Notes: generated from the letters alone by a model not told the origin. Positions 37,156 through 47,280 are shown, counted from the first letter of the stretch. The stretch is 64,000 bases of DNA from Rhizobium etli CFN 42 (GCF_000092045.1 NC_007761.1:3890001-3954000); one strand, 5' to 3'. Translations and numbers: made by a program.

Positions 37156-38271
37156 TTACGAAATCCTGGCCTGTGTTTCCGGATCGAAGAACACCGCCTT
37201 GTCGAGATTGAAGGCGAGGCGAGTGTTCTGGCCTGGGGCGATGCCGGCATCGGCCCGCAGGCGGGCGACGACTTCCTTGCCGCCGAGCTTGGTGACGGCG
37301 AAGGTGTCGGAGCCGGCGGGTTCGACGACCTCGATCAGGCAGTCGCCTTCGGTGAGCGAGCGGGCATTGCGGTCGGCGCCGTCGGGGTCGGTCAGCGCTT
37401 CCGGGCGGATGCCGAAGATCACCTGGCGGCCGGCATAGGAGGAAAGGCCGTTGCCGGTTGTCGTGACGGGCAGCCTGAGCGGGGCGGCATTCGGCCGCTC
37501 GAGCGACACCGCCAGGCCGCCGGCGCCGTTCTCGACCGAGGCCTTGACCAGGTTCATGGCGGGCGAGCCCATGAAGTCGGCGACGAAGATGTTGGCGGGA
37601 TTGTTGTAGATCTCGGCCGGGGTGCCGAACTGCTGGACGATGCCGTCCTTCATCACGGCGATCTTGGTCGCCAGCGTCATCGCCTCGATCTGGTCGTGGG
37701 TGACGTAGACGATGGTCTTGCCGGTCGCCTGATGCAGCCGCTTGATCTCGATGCGCATGTCGACGCGCAGCTTGGCGTCGAGATTGGAGAGCGGCTCGTC
37801 GAACAGGAAGAGCTTGGGATCGCGCACCAGCGCCCGGCCCATGGCGACGCGCTGGCGCTGGCCGCCGGACAGCTGGCTCGGCTTGCGGTCGAGCAGGTGA
37901 CCGATCTGCAGCACCTTGGCGACCTTGTCGATCGCCTGCTTGCGCTCTTGCGGCGGCACACCGCGCATCTCCATGCCGAAGGCGATGTTGCCCGCTACCG
38001 TCATGTTCGGATAGAGCGCATAGGACTGGAACACCATGGCAATGTCGCGCTTGGAAGGATGCAGGCCGTTGACGGCGCGGCCGTCGATCCGGATGTCGCC
38101 CGAGGTGATCGTCTCCAGCCCGGCGATGGTGTTGAGCAGGGTCGACTTGCCGCAGCCGGACGGGCCGACCAGCACCAGGAAGCCGCCCTTTTCGAGTTCG
38201 AGGTCGATCCCCTTGAGGATGTCGACGGCGCCGAAGCGTTTTCTGAGACCGGAGATTTCCAGGAAGGCCAT
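37156..38271 (-). CDS. Sugar ABC transporter ATP-binding protein (MsmK/UgpC type)
   Basis: A 371-aa CUT1 ATPase. Walker A is [11 protein letters not shown] (about residues 36-46), the signature is LSGGQRQR (about 133), Walker B is [12 protein letters not shown] (about 152) and the H-loop is VTHDQIEA. A C-terminal TOBE region with FGIRPEAL is present. It is the last gene of the operon binding protein, permease, permease, ATPase; a 3-base gap separates it from the permease stop. It is related to, but distinct from, the ATPase at 4808-5806. Confidence 0.9.
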   Translation of the reverse strand: MAFLEISGLRKRFGAVDILKGIDLELEKGGFLVLVGPSGCGKSTLLNTIAGLETITSGDIRIDGRAVNGLHPSKRDIAMVFQSYALYPNMTVAGNIAFGMEMRGVPPQERKQAIDKVAKVLQIGHLLDRKPSQLSGGQRQRVAMGRALVRDPKLFLFDEPLSNLDAKLRVDMRIEIKRLHQATGKTIVYVTHDQIEAMTLATKIAVMKDGIVQQFGTPAEIYNNPANIFVADFMGSPAMNLVKASVENGAGGLAVSLERPNAAPLRLPVTTTGNGLSSYAGRQVIFGIRPEALTDPDGADRNARSLTEGDCLIEVVEPAGSDTFAVTKLGGKEVVARLRADAGIAPGQNTRLAFNLDKAVFFDPETQARIS

Positions 38272-38274
38272 GAC

Positions 38275-39246
38275 TTACCCTTTGACTGCGCCCGCCATCA
38301 GGCCACGCACGAAGTAGCGGCCGGCGAGGATATAGACGATGAGCGTCGGAACGGCCGCGATCATTGCCGCCGCCATGTTGACATTGTATTCGACCACCCC
38401 GGTCGAGGTGTTGACGACATTGTTGAGCGCCACCGTCATCGGCATGGAGTCGCCGGTGCCGGCGTAAGCCGAGGCAAACAGGAAGTCGTTCCAGATATTG
38501 GTGAACTGGTAGATCACCGTGACGACGATGATCGGCAGCGAGTTCGGCAGCATGATGCGGCGGAAGATCTGGAAGAAGCTGGCGCCGTCGACCTGGGCGG
38601 CGCGCACCAGCTCGGTCGGAAAGGCCTCGTAGAAATTGCGGAAGAACAGCGTGGTGAAGCCCAAGCCGTAGACGACATGGACGAAGACCAGATTGACCGT
38701 CGAATTGCCGAAGCCGAAGTTCCAGCCCGTCGCGTTCTGCAGGGTGACGCCGAAGCGGCCGAGCGAGCCGAGGATGGTGGCCATCGGCAAGAGCACCGAC
38801 TGGAACGGGATGAAGCAGGCAAACAGCATCAGCCCGAACACCAGCGTATGGCCGGGGAAGCGCCATTTGGTCAGGATATAGCCGTTGAGCGCTCCCATGA
38901 TGGTGGAGATCGCCACTGCCGGCACCACCATCTTGATCGAGTTCCAGAAGTAGCCCTTGATGCCGGCGCAGGTCAGCCCGACGCAGGCCTCGCCCCAGGC
39001 CTTGACCCAGGGATCGAAGGTCGGCGCCTCAGGCAGCGCCAGCATGTTGCCGCCCTGGATCTCGTCCATCGTCTTGAACGAGGTGGTGAGCATGACGAAG
39101 AGCGGCATCAGATAGAGGATGGCGAAGATCACCAGCAGGCCGTAGATGACGATGCGGCCGATTAAGCGGGCGCTGTTGCCACGCTCCACTCCTTCGGCGG
39201 CCGTTGCCGATGAGGAGGTGCCGATGGAAGAGCTGAGGCTGCTCAT
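38275..39246 (-). CDS. Sugar ABC transporter permease (MalG type)
   Basis: A 323-aa inner-membrane permease. A Ser/Ala-rich N-terminus of about 25 residues precedes the first helix (IVIYGLLVIFAILYLMPLFV, about 32-51). Six helices and the EAA loop (ELVRAAQVDGASFFQIFRRI, about 215-234) follow. Its start overlaps the stop of the upstream permease by four bases. It pairs with that permease to form the channel of a glucose/galactoside-type importer. Confidence 0.9.
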   Translation of the reverse strand: MSSLSSSIGTSSSATAAEGVERGNSARLIGRIVIYGLLVIFAILYLMPLFVMLTTSFKTMDEIQGGNMLALPEAPTFDPWVKAWGEACVGLTCAGIKGYFWNSIKMVVPAVAISTIMGALNGYILTKWRFPGHTLVFGLMLFACFIPFQSVLLPMATILGSLGRFGVTLQNATGWNFGFGNSTVNLVFVHVVYGLGFTTLFFRNFYEAFPTELVRAAQVDGASFFQIFRRIMLPNSLPIIVVTVIYQFTNIWNDFLFASAYAGTGDSMPMTVALNNVVNTSTGVVEYNVNMAAAMIAAVPTLIVYILAGRYFVRGLMAGAVKG

Positions 39247-40196
39247 CGGGCCTTCTCCTTCAGTTCGGAATAGAGATAGGGCACGATGATCGCCGAGATG
39301 GTCATCAGCATGATGATGGCGCTGGCCGAGCCGACGGCCATCTCGTTGCGCTTGAAGGTATATTCATACATGAAGTTGGACGGCAGCCAGGCCGAGCCGC
39401 CCGGCCCGCCCGAGGTCAGCGCCACGACCAGGTCGTAGGACTTGATCGCCATATGGGCGAGCACGATGAAGGCGGAGAGAAAGATCGGCCGCAACAGCGG
39501 AATGACGATGCGGCGATAAAGCTGCAAGGGCGAGGCGCCGTCGATCTGCGCCGCCTTCATGATCTCGCCGTCGATGCCGCGAAGGCCGGCCAAAAACATC
39601 GCCATGACGAAGCCCGAGGCCTGCCAGACGCCGGCAATGACGACGGTGTAGATGACGAAGTCCTTGTTCTTGATCCAGTCGAAGTGGAAGCTCGTCCAGC
39701 CGAAGTGGTGCAGCGTCTGCTCCAGCCCGAGACCGGGATCGAGGAACCATTTCCAGGCCACGCCGGTGACGATGAAGGACAGCGCCATCGGATAGAGGAA
39801 GATCGGCCGCAATAGTCCCTCGCCGCGGATCTTCTGGTCGAGCAGGATGGCAAGCAGCAGGCCGAGCGCCAGGCAGATGCCGACATAGAGAAAGCCGAAG
39901 ATCGCCATATTGGTGATCGAGGTGTACCAGGAGGATGGCGGGTCGCTCTCGAAGGTCCAGCGCCACAGCCGCTGATAGGCACGTGCGCCGGTCAGCTGAT
40001 AGGAGGGGAAGGTCTTGGAATTGGTGAAGGACAGATAGGCCGTCCAGACGATGAAGCCGTAGACGAAGACGAGCGTGATGACGAAGCTCGGCGCCAGCAC
40101 GATCTTCGGCAGCGCATCCTGCAGCCGGCCCCGCAGCGAGACCGGCGTCGCTTGTCGCGGCGTCAGAACCGGATCGGTGGTCGCAACTGTGCTCAT
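39243..40196 (-). CDS. Sugar ABC transporter permease (MalF type)
   Basis: A 317-aa inner-membrane permease with six or more helices. Family marks include the first helix after residue 30 (IVLAPSFVITLVFVYGFIVW) and the EAA loop EIMKAAQIDGASPLQLYRRI (about 210-229). It follows the binding-protein gene after a spacer with several hairpins and overlaps the next permease gene by four bases. Confidence 0.9.
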   Translation of the reverse strand: MSTVATTDPVLTPRQATPVSLRGRLQDALPKIVLAPSFVITLVFVYGFIVWTAYLSFTNSKTFPSYQLTGARAYQRLWRWTFESDPPSSWYTSITNMAIFGFLYVGICLALGLLLAILLDQKIRGEGLLRPIFLYPMALSFIVTGVAWKWFLDPGLGLEQTLHHFGWTSFHFDWIKNKDFVIYTVVIAGVWQASGFVMAMFLAGLRGIDGEIMKAAQIDGASPLQLYRRIVIPLLRPIFLSAFIVLAHMAIKSYDLVVALTSGGPGGSAWLPSNFMYEYTFKRNEMAVGSASAIIMLMTISAIIVPYLYSELKEKAR

Positions 40197-40218
40197 GGAA
40201 TGTTCTCCCTTCCCGCAG

Positions 40219-40287
40219 GATCGGCCTTGCCGATCGTCTCCGCCTGATCGTCGCGGAGCTGACGCCTCCCCGCGAGATCGCGCGGGG
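40219..40287 (-). other. Hairpin cluster after the binding-protein gene
   Basis: Stems CCCCGCG/CGCGGGG (40268-40274, 40281-40287) and GATCGGC/GCCGATC (40219-40225, 40229-40235) lie in the 112-base spacer between the binding-protein stop and the permease start. A CTCCGC/GCGGAG stem stands between them. They match the pattern after smoE and araF and probably set the expression ratio within the operon. Confidence 0.55.
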
Positions 40288-40308
40288 AAGCATATTCATC
40301 GACAGATC

Positions 40309-41568
40309 TCAGCGGGCGTCGTCGATCGCCTGGACGAGCTGGGTGACAGCTTCGTCCGAGCTCTTGATCTGGCCGTGGACGAACTTCGAGACGACGTCCT
40401 TATAGGCATTGGCGATCGCCGGAGGGGCGCCATAGCCCTGAGCGAGCGAACCGAACAGCGTGCCGCCCTCATTGGCGGCCTTCAGGTCGGCAATGCCCTT
40501 CTTGCCGCAAGCGTCGAAGTCGGTGTCGGGAACGTCGGTACGAGCCGGCACCGAGCCCTTGACGACGTTGAAGGCCGACTGGAAGCTCTTCGACAGCGTC
40601 GCCGTTGCCAGTGCCACCTGGGCGGCCTTGCGGTCGTCAGGAACGTTGAACATGCCGAACATGTCGGAGTTGTAGATGACGCTGCCTTCGGTGCCGGGGA
40701 AGCGGTAGCAGAGGAAGTCCTTGTCCGGGGTCTTCTTGGCGGCAACGAATTCGCCCTTGGCCCAGTCGCCCATCACCTGCACCAGCGCATCACCCTTGAT
40801 GACCATGGCGGTCGCCAGGTTCCAGTCGCGGCCGGAGAAGTTCGGATCGACGTATTTGACGATCTTCGCCAGGTTGTCGAAGGACTTCTTCATCGTGTCC
40901 GACTTCAGCGCTTCCTCGTCGAGGTCGTTGAAGGCCTTCTTGTAGAACTCCGGCCCGCCGGTCGACAGCACGATCGAATCGAACATCGTCGCTTCCTGCC
41001 AGTTCTGGCCACCGAGCGCCAAGGGAATGACGCCGGCAGCCTTCGCCTTGTCGAGCAGCGCGATCAGGTCGTCGAAGGTCTTCGGCTGGCTGCCGCCGAT
41101 CTTGTCCATGACAGCCTTGTTGATCCACAGCCAGTTGACCGAGTGGACGTTGACCGGGGCTGCGACCCACTTGCCGTCATAAACGGAGAACTTCTGCAGG
41201 GCTGCCGGCACCGACTTGTCCCAGCCTTCCTTCTTCGCCGTCTCGGTCAGGTCGCCCATGACGCCGGCCTGGGCATAATCGAGCACGGTATAGCCCAGCA
41301 TCTGCGAGGCCGTCGGATAGGTACCGGCTGCCACCATCGCCTTCAGCGCCGTCATCGCCGCATCACCGCCGCCGCCGGCAACCGGCACGTCCTTCCAGGC
41401 AAACCCTTCCTTCGAGAGATCCTGCTTCAGAACGTTCAAAGCCGCTGCCTCGCCGCCTGACGTCCACCAGTGCAGCATCTGAACTTCCTTCACGTCGGCT
41501 GCCTGCGCCGCACCCAAACCAGCCAGCATCACGACAGCAACAGCTGCCGAGCTCACGAACTTGCGCAT
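40309..41568 (-). CDS. Sugar ABC transporter substrate-binding protein
   Basis: A 419-aa CUT1 periplasmic binding protein. Residues 1-23 are a Sec signal (core [16 protein letters not shown]). The mature N-terminus [20 protein letters not shown] and later [19 protein letters not shown] in parts (about 130) are of the glucose/mannose (GtsA-like) type. GGAGGAAATTC precedes the ATG. It is the first gene of the operon, divergent from a LacI regulator with two identical operator-like sites in between. The sugar may be glucose, galactose or a beta-galactoside, given the GH2 gene at the operon's far end; this is not decided. Confidence 0.88.
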   Translation of the reverse strand: MRKFVSSAAVAVVMLAGLGAAQAADVKEVQMLHWWTSGGEAAALNVLKQDLSKEGFAWKDVPVAGGGGDAAMTALKAMVAAGTYPTASQMLGYTVLDYAQAGVMGDLTETAKKEGWDKSVPAALQKFSVYDGKWVAAPVNVHSVNWLWINKAVMDKIGGSQPKTFDDLIALLDKAKAAGVIPLALGGQNWQEATMFDSIVLSTGGPEFYKKAFNDLDEEALKSDTMKKSFDNLAKIVKYVDPNFSGRDWNLATAMVIKGDALVQVMGDWAKGEFVAAKKTPDKDFLCYRFPGTEGSVIYNSDMFGMFNVPDDRKAAQVALATATLSKSFQSAFNVVKGSVPARTDVPDTDFDACGKKGIADLKAANEGGTLFGSLAQGYGAPPAIANAYKDVVSKFVHGQIKSSDEAVTQLVQAIDDAR

Positions 41569-41672
41569 GAATTTCCTCCCGTTTGAAATCGGCGGCAGGA
41601 CCCTCCCCGCCACCAGTGCGTCCCGCCATTGCAGCGGTCGGCATGAAGCCGCGCTCCTCCGCGCGGTTAACA

Positions 41673-41687
41673 ATTTAAAACGTTATA
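41673..41687. promoter_or_regulatory. LacI-type operator copy A
   Basis: AATTTAAAACGTT (41673-41685), followed by AT, has the central CG dyad AAAACGTTAT. It is identical over 13 bases to a second copy exactly 120 bp away (41793-41805). It lies about 105 bases upstream of the binding-protein start. Confidence 0.6.
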
Positions 41688-41792
41688 AGCCTTGAGCCGT
41701 CAAGCCCTTTCTCGACTCCCGAGAAAAGTATGGCTATTTCCATAACGTGTTGAATTACAGTCAAATAATCCGAAAGGATAATGAGGCGTTAA

Positions 41793-41807
41793 AATTTAAA
41801 ACGTTTT
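41793..41807. promoter_or_regulatory. LacI-type operator copy B
   Basis: AATTTAAAACGTTTT contains the perfect palindrome AAAACGTTTT (41798-41807), the CG-centred form usual for LacI-family operators. It is 66 bases upstream of the lacI-type gene and exactly 120 bp from copy A. The pair could bind a tetramer or two dimers and control both directions. Confidence 0.65.
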
Positions 41808-41873
41808 CATTGTCGGATTGCGCACCTGAGTCATCGTGTTATTGTATCGGCAATTCCAGCACGGAAAGCCAGA

Positions 41874-42926
41874 GTGACCGAATCGTCCCGGCCGCATCGC
41901 GGCGAAAATCTCGATCTCGCCCACAAGCGCGACAAGCCGACCTTGCGGACGATTGCCACGATCACCGGGCTGGCGGTGACGACGGTGTCACGGGCACTTT
42001 CCGACGCGCCACAAATTTCGCTCAAGACCCGCCAGCGGGTGCACCGCATCGCCCGCGAAATCGGCTACCTCCCGGATCGGGCGGCGCAGCGTCTCAAGAC
42101 AGGCCGCACCAACGTCGTCGCCATCCTGCTTGATTCCCACGAGGAGGTGGTCGGCTTCAGCACCTCAATCATGTACGGCATTGCCAAGGCGCTGAAAGAG
42201 ACGTCCTACCATCTCGTCGTCGCGCCGAACTTCCTGTCGACGACCAACGTCGAAGCCGCAGAATACATCATCCGCAACCACCTGGCCGATGGGCTGATCT
42301 TCACGCGGACCGAACCGCTCGATGCCCGCGTCCGCCTGCTGCTCGAAACCCGCTTTCCCTTCATCTGTCACGGCCGCACGGAATTTTCGACGCCGCATCC
42401 CTATGTCGATTACGACAATTTCACCTTCGCCTATGAGGCGACACGCCGGCTGATCGCCAAGGGCCGCACAAAGGTGGCGGTGATCCTGCCGCCGAAACGG
42501 CTGACCTTCTGCCAGCATATCCTACACGGTTTCATGACGGCGGTGCGCGAGGCCGGCATCGCTTACGAGATACCCGAGACGGTCGATCTCGATACGCCGG
42601 CGGATGTGTTGCGCGATTTTGTGCGCGCCCGCGCAGCCGCACCGGATGCGCCCAATAGCTTCATCTGTCCCGGCGAAGTCTCAGCGCTTGCCGTCATCAG
42701 CGGCATGAGCGATGCCGGCCGCACTCTCGCCGCCGACTATGATATCGTCGCCAAGGAGACATCCCGCCTTCTCACCCAATTGCAGCCGAAGGTCGACACG
42801 ATCCATGAGGACCTGACGGCGGCGGGAGAGGATCTCGGCCGCATGCTGCTGCAGCGTATCAACAATCCCGACGCACAGGATCTGCACCTCCTGCTGCCGC
42901 CGCAGATCAACTTTCCGATCGGTTAG
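41874..42926 (+). CDS. LacI-family transcriptional regulator (AglR-like)
   Basis: A 350-aa LacI-type regulator. The HTH is TLRTIATITGLAVTTVSRAL (about residues 23-42) followed by a hinge with RQRVHRIAREIGYLPDRAAQ. The effector domain contains VVAILLDSHEEVVGFSTSIM and the PYVDYDNFTFAYEATRRLI region in parts (about 180). The start is GTG at 41874 with GGAAAG upstream. It is divergent from the sugar-binding-protein operon and probably represses it through the two AAAACGTT sites. It resembles AglR of alpha-glucoside loci, but the inducer is unknown. Confidence 0.88.
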   Translation: MTESSRPHRGENLDLAHKRDKPTLRTIATITGLAVTTVSRALSDAPQISLKTRQRVHRIAREIGYLPDRAAQRLKTGRTNVVAILLDSHEEVVGFSTSIMYGIAKALKETSYHLVVAPNFLSTTNVEAAEYIIRNHLADGLIFTRTEPLDARVRLLLETRFPFICHGRTEFSTPHPYVDYDNFTFAYEATRRLIAKGRTKVAVILPPKRLTFCQHILHGFMTAVREAGIAYEIPETVDLDTPADVLRDFVRARAAAPDAPNSFICPGEVSALAVISGMSDAGRTLAADYDIVAKETSRLLTQLQPKVDTIHEDLTAAGEDLGRMLLQRINNPDAQDLHLLLPPQINFPIG

Positions 42927-42950
42927 CCCGCCGGATCGAAGGGCGGTCAT

Positions 42951-42966
42951 ATTAAAACTGTTTTCA
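42951..42966. promoter_or_regulatory. Third, imperfect LacI-type site before queC
   Basis: ATTAAAACTGTTTTCA matches operator copy B and its flank (TTTAAAACGTTTTCA) except for the first base and one inserted T. It lies 25 bases after the lacI stop and about 75 bases before queC. It may be an auxiliary operator, a remnant, or part of the queC promoter. Confidence 0.35.
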
Positions 42967-43000
42967 TGGCGCGTGATTTGACTTAAAAGCACCGCGTAAT

Positions 43001-43033
43001 CCGGTCGCAGCCCACCCGGTCAAAACAAGGGAA
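43001..43033 (+). ncRNA. preQ1-I riboswitch upstream of queC
   Basis: The leader can form P1 from CCGG (43001-43004) and CCGG (43016-43019), with loop TCGCAGCCCAC and an A-rich tail TCAAAACAAGGG. CCC (43011-43013) can pair with GGG (43029-43031), giving the H-type pseudoknot of preQ1-I aptamers. GGTCGCAG and CAAAACAAGGG agree with the well-known Thermoanaerobacter aptamer as I remember it. The P2 strand AAGGGA is also the ribosome binding site of queC, nine bases before its ATG. Bound preQ1 would therefore block translation. Confidence 0.72.
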
Positions 43034-43041
43034 TCCAAAAT

Positions 43042-43752
43042 ATGAAAACTATCGTCGTCTGCTCCGGCGGACTCGACTCCGTTTCGCTTGCCCACAGAAC
43101 GGCATCGGAAGAGCAGCTTATCGGTCTCGTCTCCTTCGATTACGGCCAGCGGCATCGCAAGGAACTCGACTTCGCCGCCAAATGCGCCGCGCGCCTTGCG
43201 GTCCCTCATCATATCATCGACATCGCTGCTATCGGCGGCCATCTCAGCGGATCGGCCCTGACCGACAATGTTGAGGTTCCGGACGGCCACTATGCGGAGG
43301 AGACCATGAAGGCCACCGTGGTGCCCAACCGCAACGCCATCATGCTGGCAATCGCCTTCGGCTTGGCGGCCGCCCAGAAAGCCGATGCCGTTGCCGTCGC
43401 CGTGCATGGCGGCGATCACTTCATCTACCCGGACTGTCGCCCGGGTTTCATCGATGCCTTCCAGCGCATGCAGAACGAAGCGCTGGACGGTTACGCCAGC
43501 GTCAAGCTGCTCGCGCCTTATGTCGAGGTCTCCAAAGCGGCGATCGTGGCCGACGGCACAAGACATGGCACGCCCTTCGCGGAAACCTGGTCCTGCTATA
43601 AAGGTGGCAGCCTTCATTGCGGGCGCTGCGGAACCTGCGTCGAACGCCGCGAAGCCTTCCACCTAGCCGGTGTGTCCGATCCGACGGAATATGAAGATCG
43701 GGATTTCTGGAAGGCGGCGGCATCGCAATACTCGGCAGCGGAGGTGCGTTGA
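43042..43752 (+). CDS. queC: 7-cyano-7-deazaguanine synthase
   Basis: A 236-aa ATP-dependent enzyme that turns 7-carboxy-7-deazaguanine into preQ0 with ammonia, in queuosine synthesis. The PP-loop VVCSGGLDSVSLAH is at residues 5-18. The zinc site is the cysteine set CYKGGSLHCGRCGTC (about 192-206). VPNRNAIMLAIAFGLAA is also typical. It heads queC-queD-queE and follows a preQ1-I-like aptamer, so its own pathway product probably controls it. Its TGA overlaps the queD ATG. Confidence 0.93.
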   Translation: MKTIVVCSGGLDSVSLAHRTASEEQLIGLVSFDYGQRHRKELDFAAKCAARLAVPHHIIDIAAIGGHLSGSALTDNVEVPDGHYAEETMKATVVPNRNAIMLAIAFGLAAAQKADAVAVAVHGGDHFIYPDCRPGFIDAFQRMQNEALDGYASVKLLAPYVEVSKAAIVADGTRHGTPFAETWSCYKGGSLHCGRCGTCVERREAFHLAGVSDPTEYEDRDFWKAAASQYSAAEVR

Positions 43753-44108
43753 TGTACCGCATCACAAAGGAGTTTCACCTCTCCGCCTCGCATCAGCTGG
43801 ATCATCTGCCGGCCGACCATCAATGCGCCCGGCTGCACGGCCACAACTACGTCGTGGTGGTCGAGCTCTCCGCCGAAAACCTAAACGATGACGGCTTCGT
43901 TCGCGACTATCATGACCTCGCGCCGCTCAAGCGCTATATCGACGAATCCCTCGATCATCGCCACCTGAACGAGGTCTTCGGCCATTCGAAAGTGACCTCG
44001 GAATTCCTCGCCAAGCACTTTTACGACTGGTGCAGAGAGCGCTTTCCGGAGACCTCTTCCGTCCGGGTCAGCGAGACGCCGAAGACCTGGGCGGAGTACC
44101 GACCATGA
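43752..44108 (+). CDS. queD: 6-carboxytetrahydropterin synthase
   Basis: A 118-aa member of the PTPS/QueD family; makes 6-carboxy-5,6,7,8-tetrahydropterin from dihydroneopterin triphosphate. The zinc histidines are in SASHQLDHL and LHGHNYVV; the catalytic Cys is in [12 protein letters not shown] (about residues 25-36). The Glu near the end, [13 protein letters not shown], binds the pterin. Its ATG shares a base with the queC stop (TGATG) and its stop overlaps the queE start (ATGA), so translation is coupled. Confidence 0.93.
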   Translation: MYRITKEFHLSASHQLDHLPADHQCARLHGHNYVVVVELSAENLNDDGFVRDYHDLAPLKRYIDESLDHRHLNEVFGHSKVTSEFLAKHFYDWCRERFPETSSVRVSETPKTWAEYRP

Positions 44109-44833
44109 GCGTCGAGACCATTCGCGTCAGCGAGATCTTCGGCCCGACCATACAGGGCGAAGGCGCGCTGATCGGGCTGCCGACAGTGTTCGTCAGGACC
44201 GGCGGCTGTGATTATCGCTGTTCCTGGTGCGACAGTCTTTACGCCGTCGACAGCGCCTTCCGGGATCAATGGCTTCCCATGTCCGTCGAGGCGATCTGGC
44301 AGGAAGTCACGAAGCTCTCTGGAGGTAACCCGCTGACTGTTTCTCTTTCCGGAGGCAATCCCGCAATCCAGCCTTTGAGGCCGCTGATCGAGCTCGGCCA
44401 TTCCAAGGGATATCGCTTCGCACTGGAAACACAGGGGAGCGTTGCCCAGAACTGGTTCCGCGATCTCGACGTCCTGGTCCTGAGCCCTAAGCCGCCGTCG
44501 AGCGGGATGCACACGGACTGGGATCAGGTCGACAATTGTGTTCGGCTTTCAGCCGGCGGGCCGGAGATCGCGCTGAAAGTCGTCATCTTTGACGATGTAG
44601 ACTATGCGTTCGCGCGAGAGGTGGGCCAGCGCTACCCTTATATTCCCCTGTACCTTCAGCCGGGCAACCATACACCGCCGCCGTCCGAAGACGAAGACGC
44701 GCGCATCGATATCGACGGCGTGATGGATCGCATGCATTGGCTTGTCGACAAGGTGACGGTCGACCGATGGTTTGCACCGCGCGTCCTGCCGCAGCTGCAC
44801 GTGCTGCTGTGGGGAAACAAACGAGGCGTCTGA
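44105..44833 (+). CDS. queE: 7-carboxy-7-deazaguanine synthase (radical SAM)
   Basis: A 242-aa radical-SAM enzyme that contracts carboxytetrahydropterin to 7-carboxy-7-deazaguanine. The [4Fe-4S] cysteines are in [12 protein letters not shown] (about residues 33-44), which is CxxxCxxC. The N-terminal [20 protein letters not shown] is the usual QueE opening. The S-adenosylmethionine region is [11 protein letters not shown] (about 80). It is the last gene of the queCDE operon; queF and tgt are not nearby. Confidence 0.93.
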   Translation: MSVETIRVSEIFGPTIQGEGALIGLPTVFVRTGGCDYRCSWCDSLYAVDSAFRDQWLPMSVEAIWQEVTKLSGGNPLTVSLSGGNPAIQPLRPLIELGHSKGYRFALETQGSVAQNWFRDLDVLVLSPKPPSSGMHTDWDQVDNCVRLSAGGPEIALKVVIFDDVDYAFAREVGQRYPYIPLYLQPGNHTPPPSEDEDARIDIDGVMDRMHWLVDKVTVDRWFAPRVLPQLHVLLWGNKRGV

Positions 44834-44838
44834 GCCCG

Positions 44839-46062
44839 CTATCGCTCCGGAAAAGCGAAGACATCGACAGGCTCTCCGAGCCCGCGCAACGGGAAGGTGC
44901 CGAGACTGTCCATGTCTTTCGCGCAGCCCGCCATTTCGACGAAGGCGCGCGACAAGAGCACCGGACGCTTGACCTCCTTGGTCAGGTTTTCCAGGCGCGA
45001 GGCGACATTGACCGCCGGGCCGATGACGGTGAAATCCAGCCGGCGGCGCGAGCCGATATTGCCGTACATGACGTCGCCGACATGCACCCCGACGCCGTAG
45101 CGCAGCGGTTCGCGTCCCGTTCGCAGGTGCTCCGCGTTCAGCTCGGCCATCAACGCCCGCCCCTCGCGGATCGCCTGCAGCAGATCGAGGCAGGCCGTTT
45201 CCTTGGCGAGCGGGAAGATCGCCAGCAGCCCGTCTCCCATGAACTTCAGGATTTCCCCGCCATGTCGCTCGATCGGGTCAGACATGGCATCGAAATAATC
45301 GTTCAGCAGATGGATGACATCGTCGCGGGGCCAGAGGTCCGAGATCGCCGTAAAGTCGCGCAGATCACAGATCATGATGGCGGCGCCGACGGTCGCACCG
45401 CTGCCGCGCGTCGTCACACCCGACAATATGTGCTCGCTCGCATGCGGTCCCACATAGGTCTGCAGCAGTGTCCGCGCCATGATGTTCTTCAGCCTGATCT
45501 CGCTGACGAGGGTCAGCGCCGGCAGGAGATCGCGCAGAAAATCCGTGTGCTCGCTCGTAAAACCACCCGGCCGGCTGGTGGAGAACGTCACGACATGCCG
45601 CTTGCCGAAAGTATGCTCGATCGGCCAGGCGATGTATTCCGTGAGACCGTCATCGCGCAGTTCTTGGAAAAGGCTATCTTCGTCGTCTTCGACTGCACCT
45701 TCCAGCTGCTTGCGCACCTCCTCCACGCCCTGATGGATCGCGTTGACCGGGCTTTTCAAGAACTCCGCCGTGGTTTCGACACCATAGGCGAAGGTGTCGA
45801 TCTTCGCTTCCGCCATGCCCTCTTTCCAAAGGATGCGGGCGCCGATCCATTGCGGATGGTTCGTCCGGAAGTGCAGCGTCGCGCGCGCCACCGGCACCCC
45901 TGCGGCCAACAGCTTCTCACACATTGCCACCAGGATGTTATCGATGAAACGCTCGCCGCGCGTCTCGTTCACCAGCCAATCGAGGATCCGCCTTCGGCGG
46001 ATCGGCCAGGCGCCTTCGTCCGTTTCAACGGCAGCCCCGGCCTTGTTCACAAAAGAGGACAT
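44839..46062 (-). CDS. Class III adenylate cyclase with N-terminal rhizobial domain (2)
   Basis: A 407-aa soluble cyclase. The catalytic domain (about residues 220-395) shows the metal Asp residues in MICDLRDFTAISD and LKFMGDGLLAIF, and Asn-Arg in TVIGPAVNVASRLENL. The Lys of LKFMGD and the Asp of RLDFTVIG are the adenine-specifying pair. The first 200 residues have the same general layout as in the cyclase at 28946-30163 (a helical start, GVPVARATLH, HPQW). The ATG at 46062 has GGAG five bases before it. It is convergent with queE, with five bases between the stops. Confidence 0.88.
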   Translation of the reverse strand: MSSFVNKAGAAVETDEGAWPIRRRRILDWLVNETRGERFIDNILVAMCEKLLAAGVPVARATLHFRTNHPQWIGARILWKEGMAEAKIDTFAYGVETTAEFLKSPVNAIHQGVEEVRKQLEGAVEDDEDSLFQELRDDGLTEYIAWPIEHTFGKRHVVTFSTSRPGGFTSEHTDFLRDLLPALTLVSEIRLKNIMARTLLQTYVGPHASEHILSGVTTRGSGATVGAAIMICDLRDFTAISDLWPRDDVIHLLNDYFDAMSDPIERHGGEILKFMGDGLLAIFPLAKETACLDLLQAIREGRALMAELNAEHLRTGREPLRYGVGVHVGDVMYGNIGSRRRLDFTVIGPAVNVASRLENLTKEVKRPVLLSRAFVEMAGCAKDMDSLGTFPLRGLGEPVDVFAFPER

Positions 46063-46161
46063 CGAAACTCCACTACGCCGCATCACCGACGAATACCGAA
46101 ATCAGTTTTCGTGAATGTGGTCGATGGCGAAGCAAATGATAAGGGGAGACTGCAATTAAAC

Positions 46162-47280
<1,119 letters not shown>

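Noticed and set aside
37133..39165. Very long open frames antisense to or overlapping the sugar ABC genes
   Set aside because: They are products of high GC third-position bias opposite the well-supported ATPase and permease frames. Their translations are Arg/Asp/His-rich with no domain, so they are shadows.
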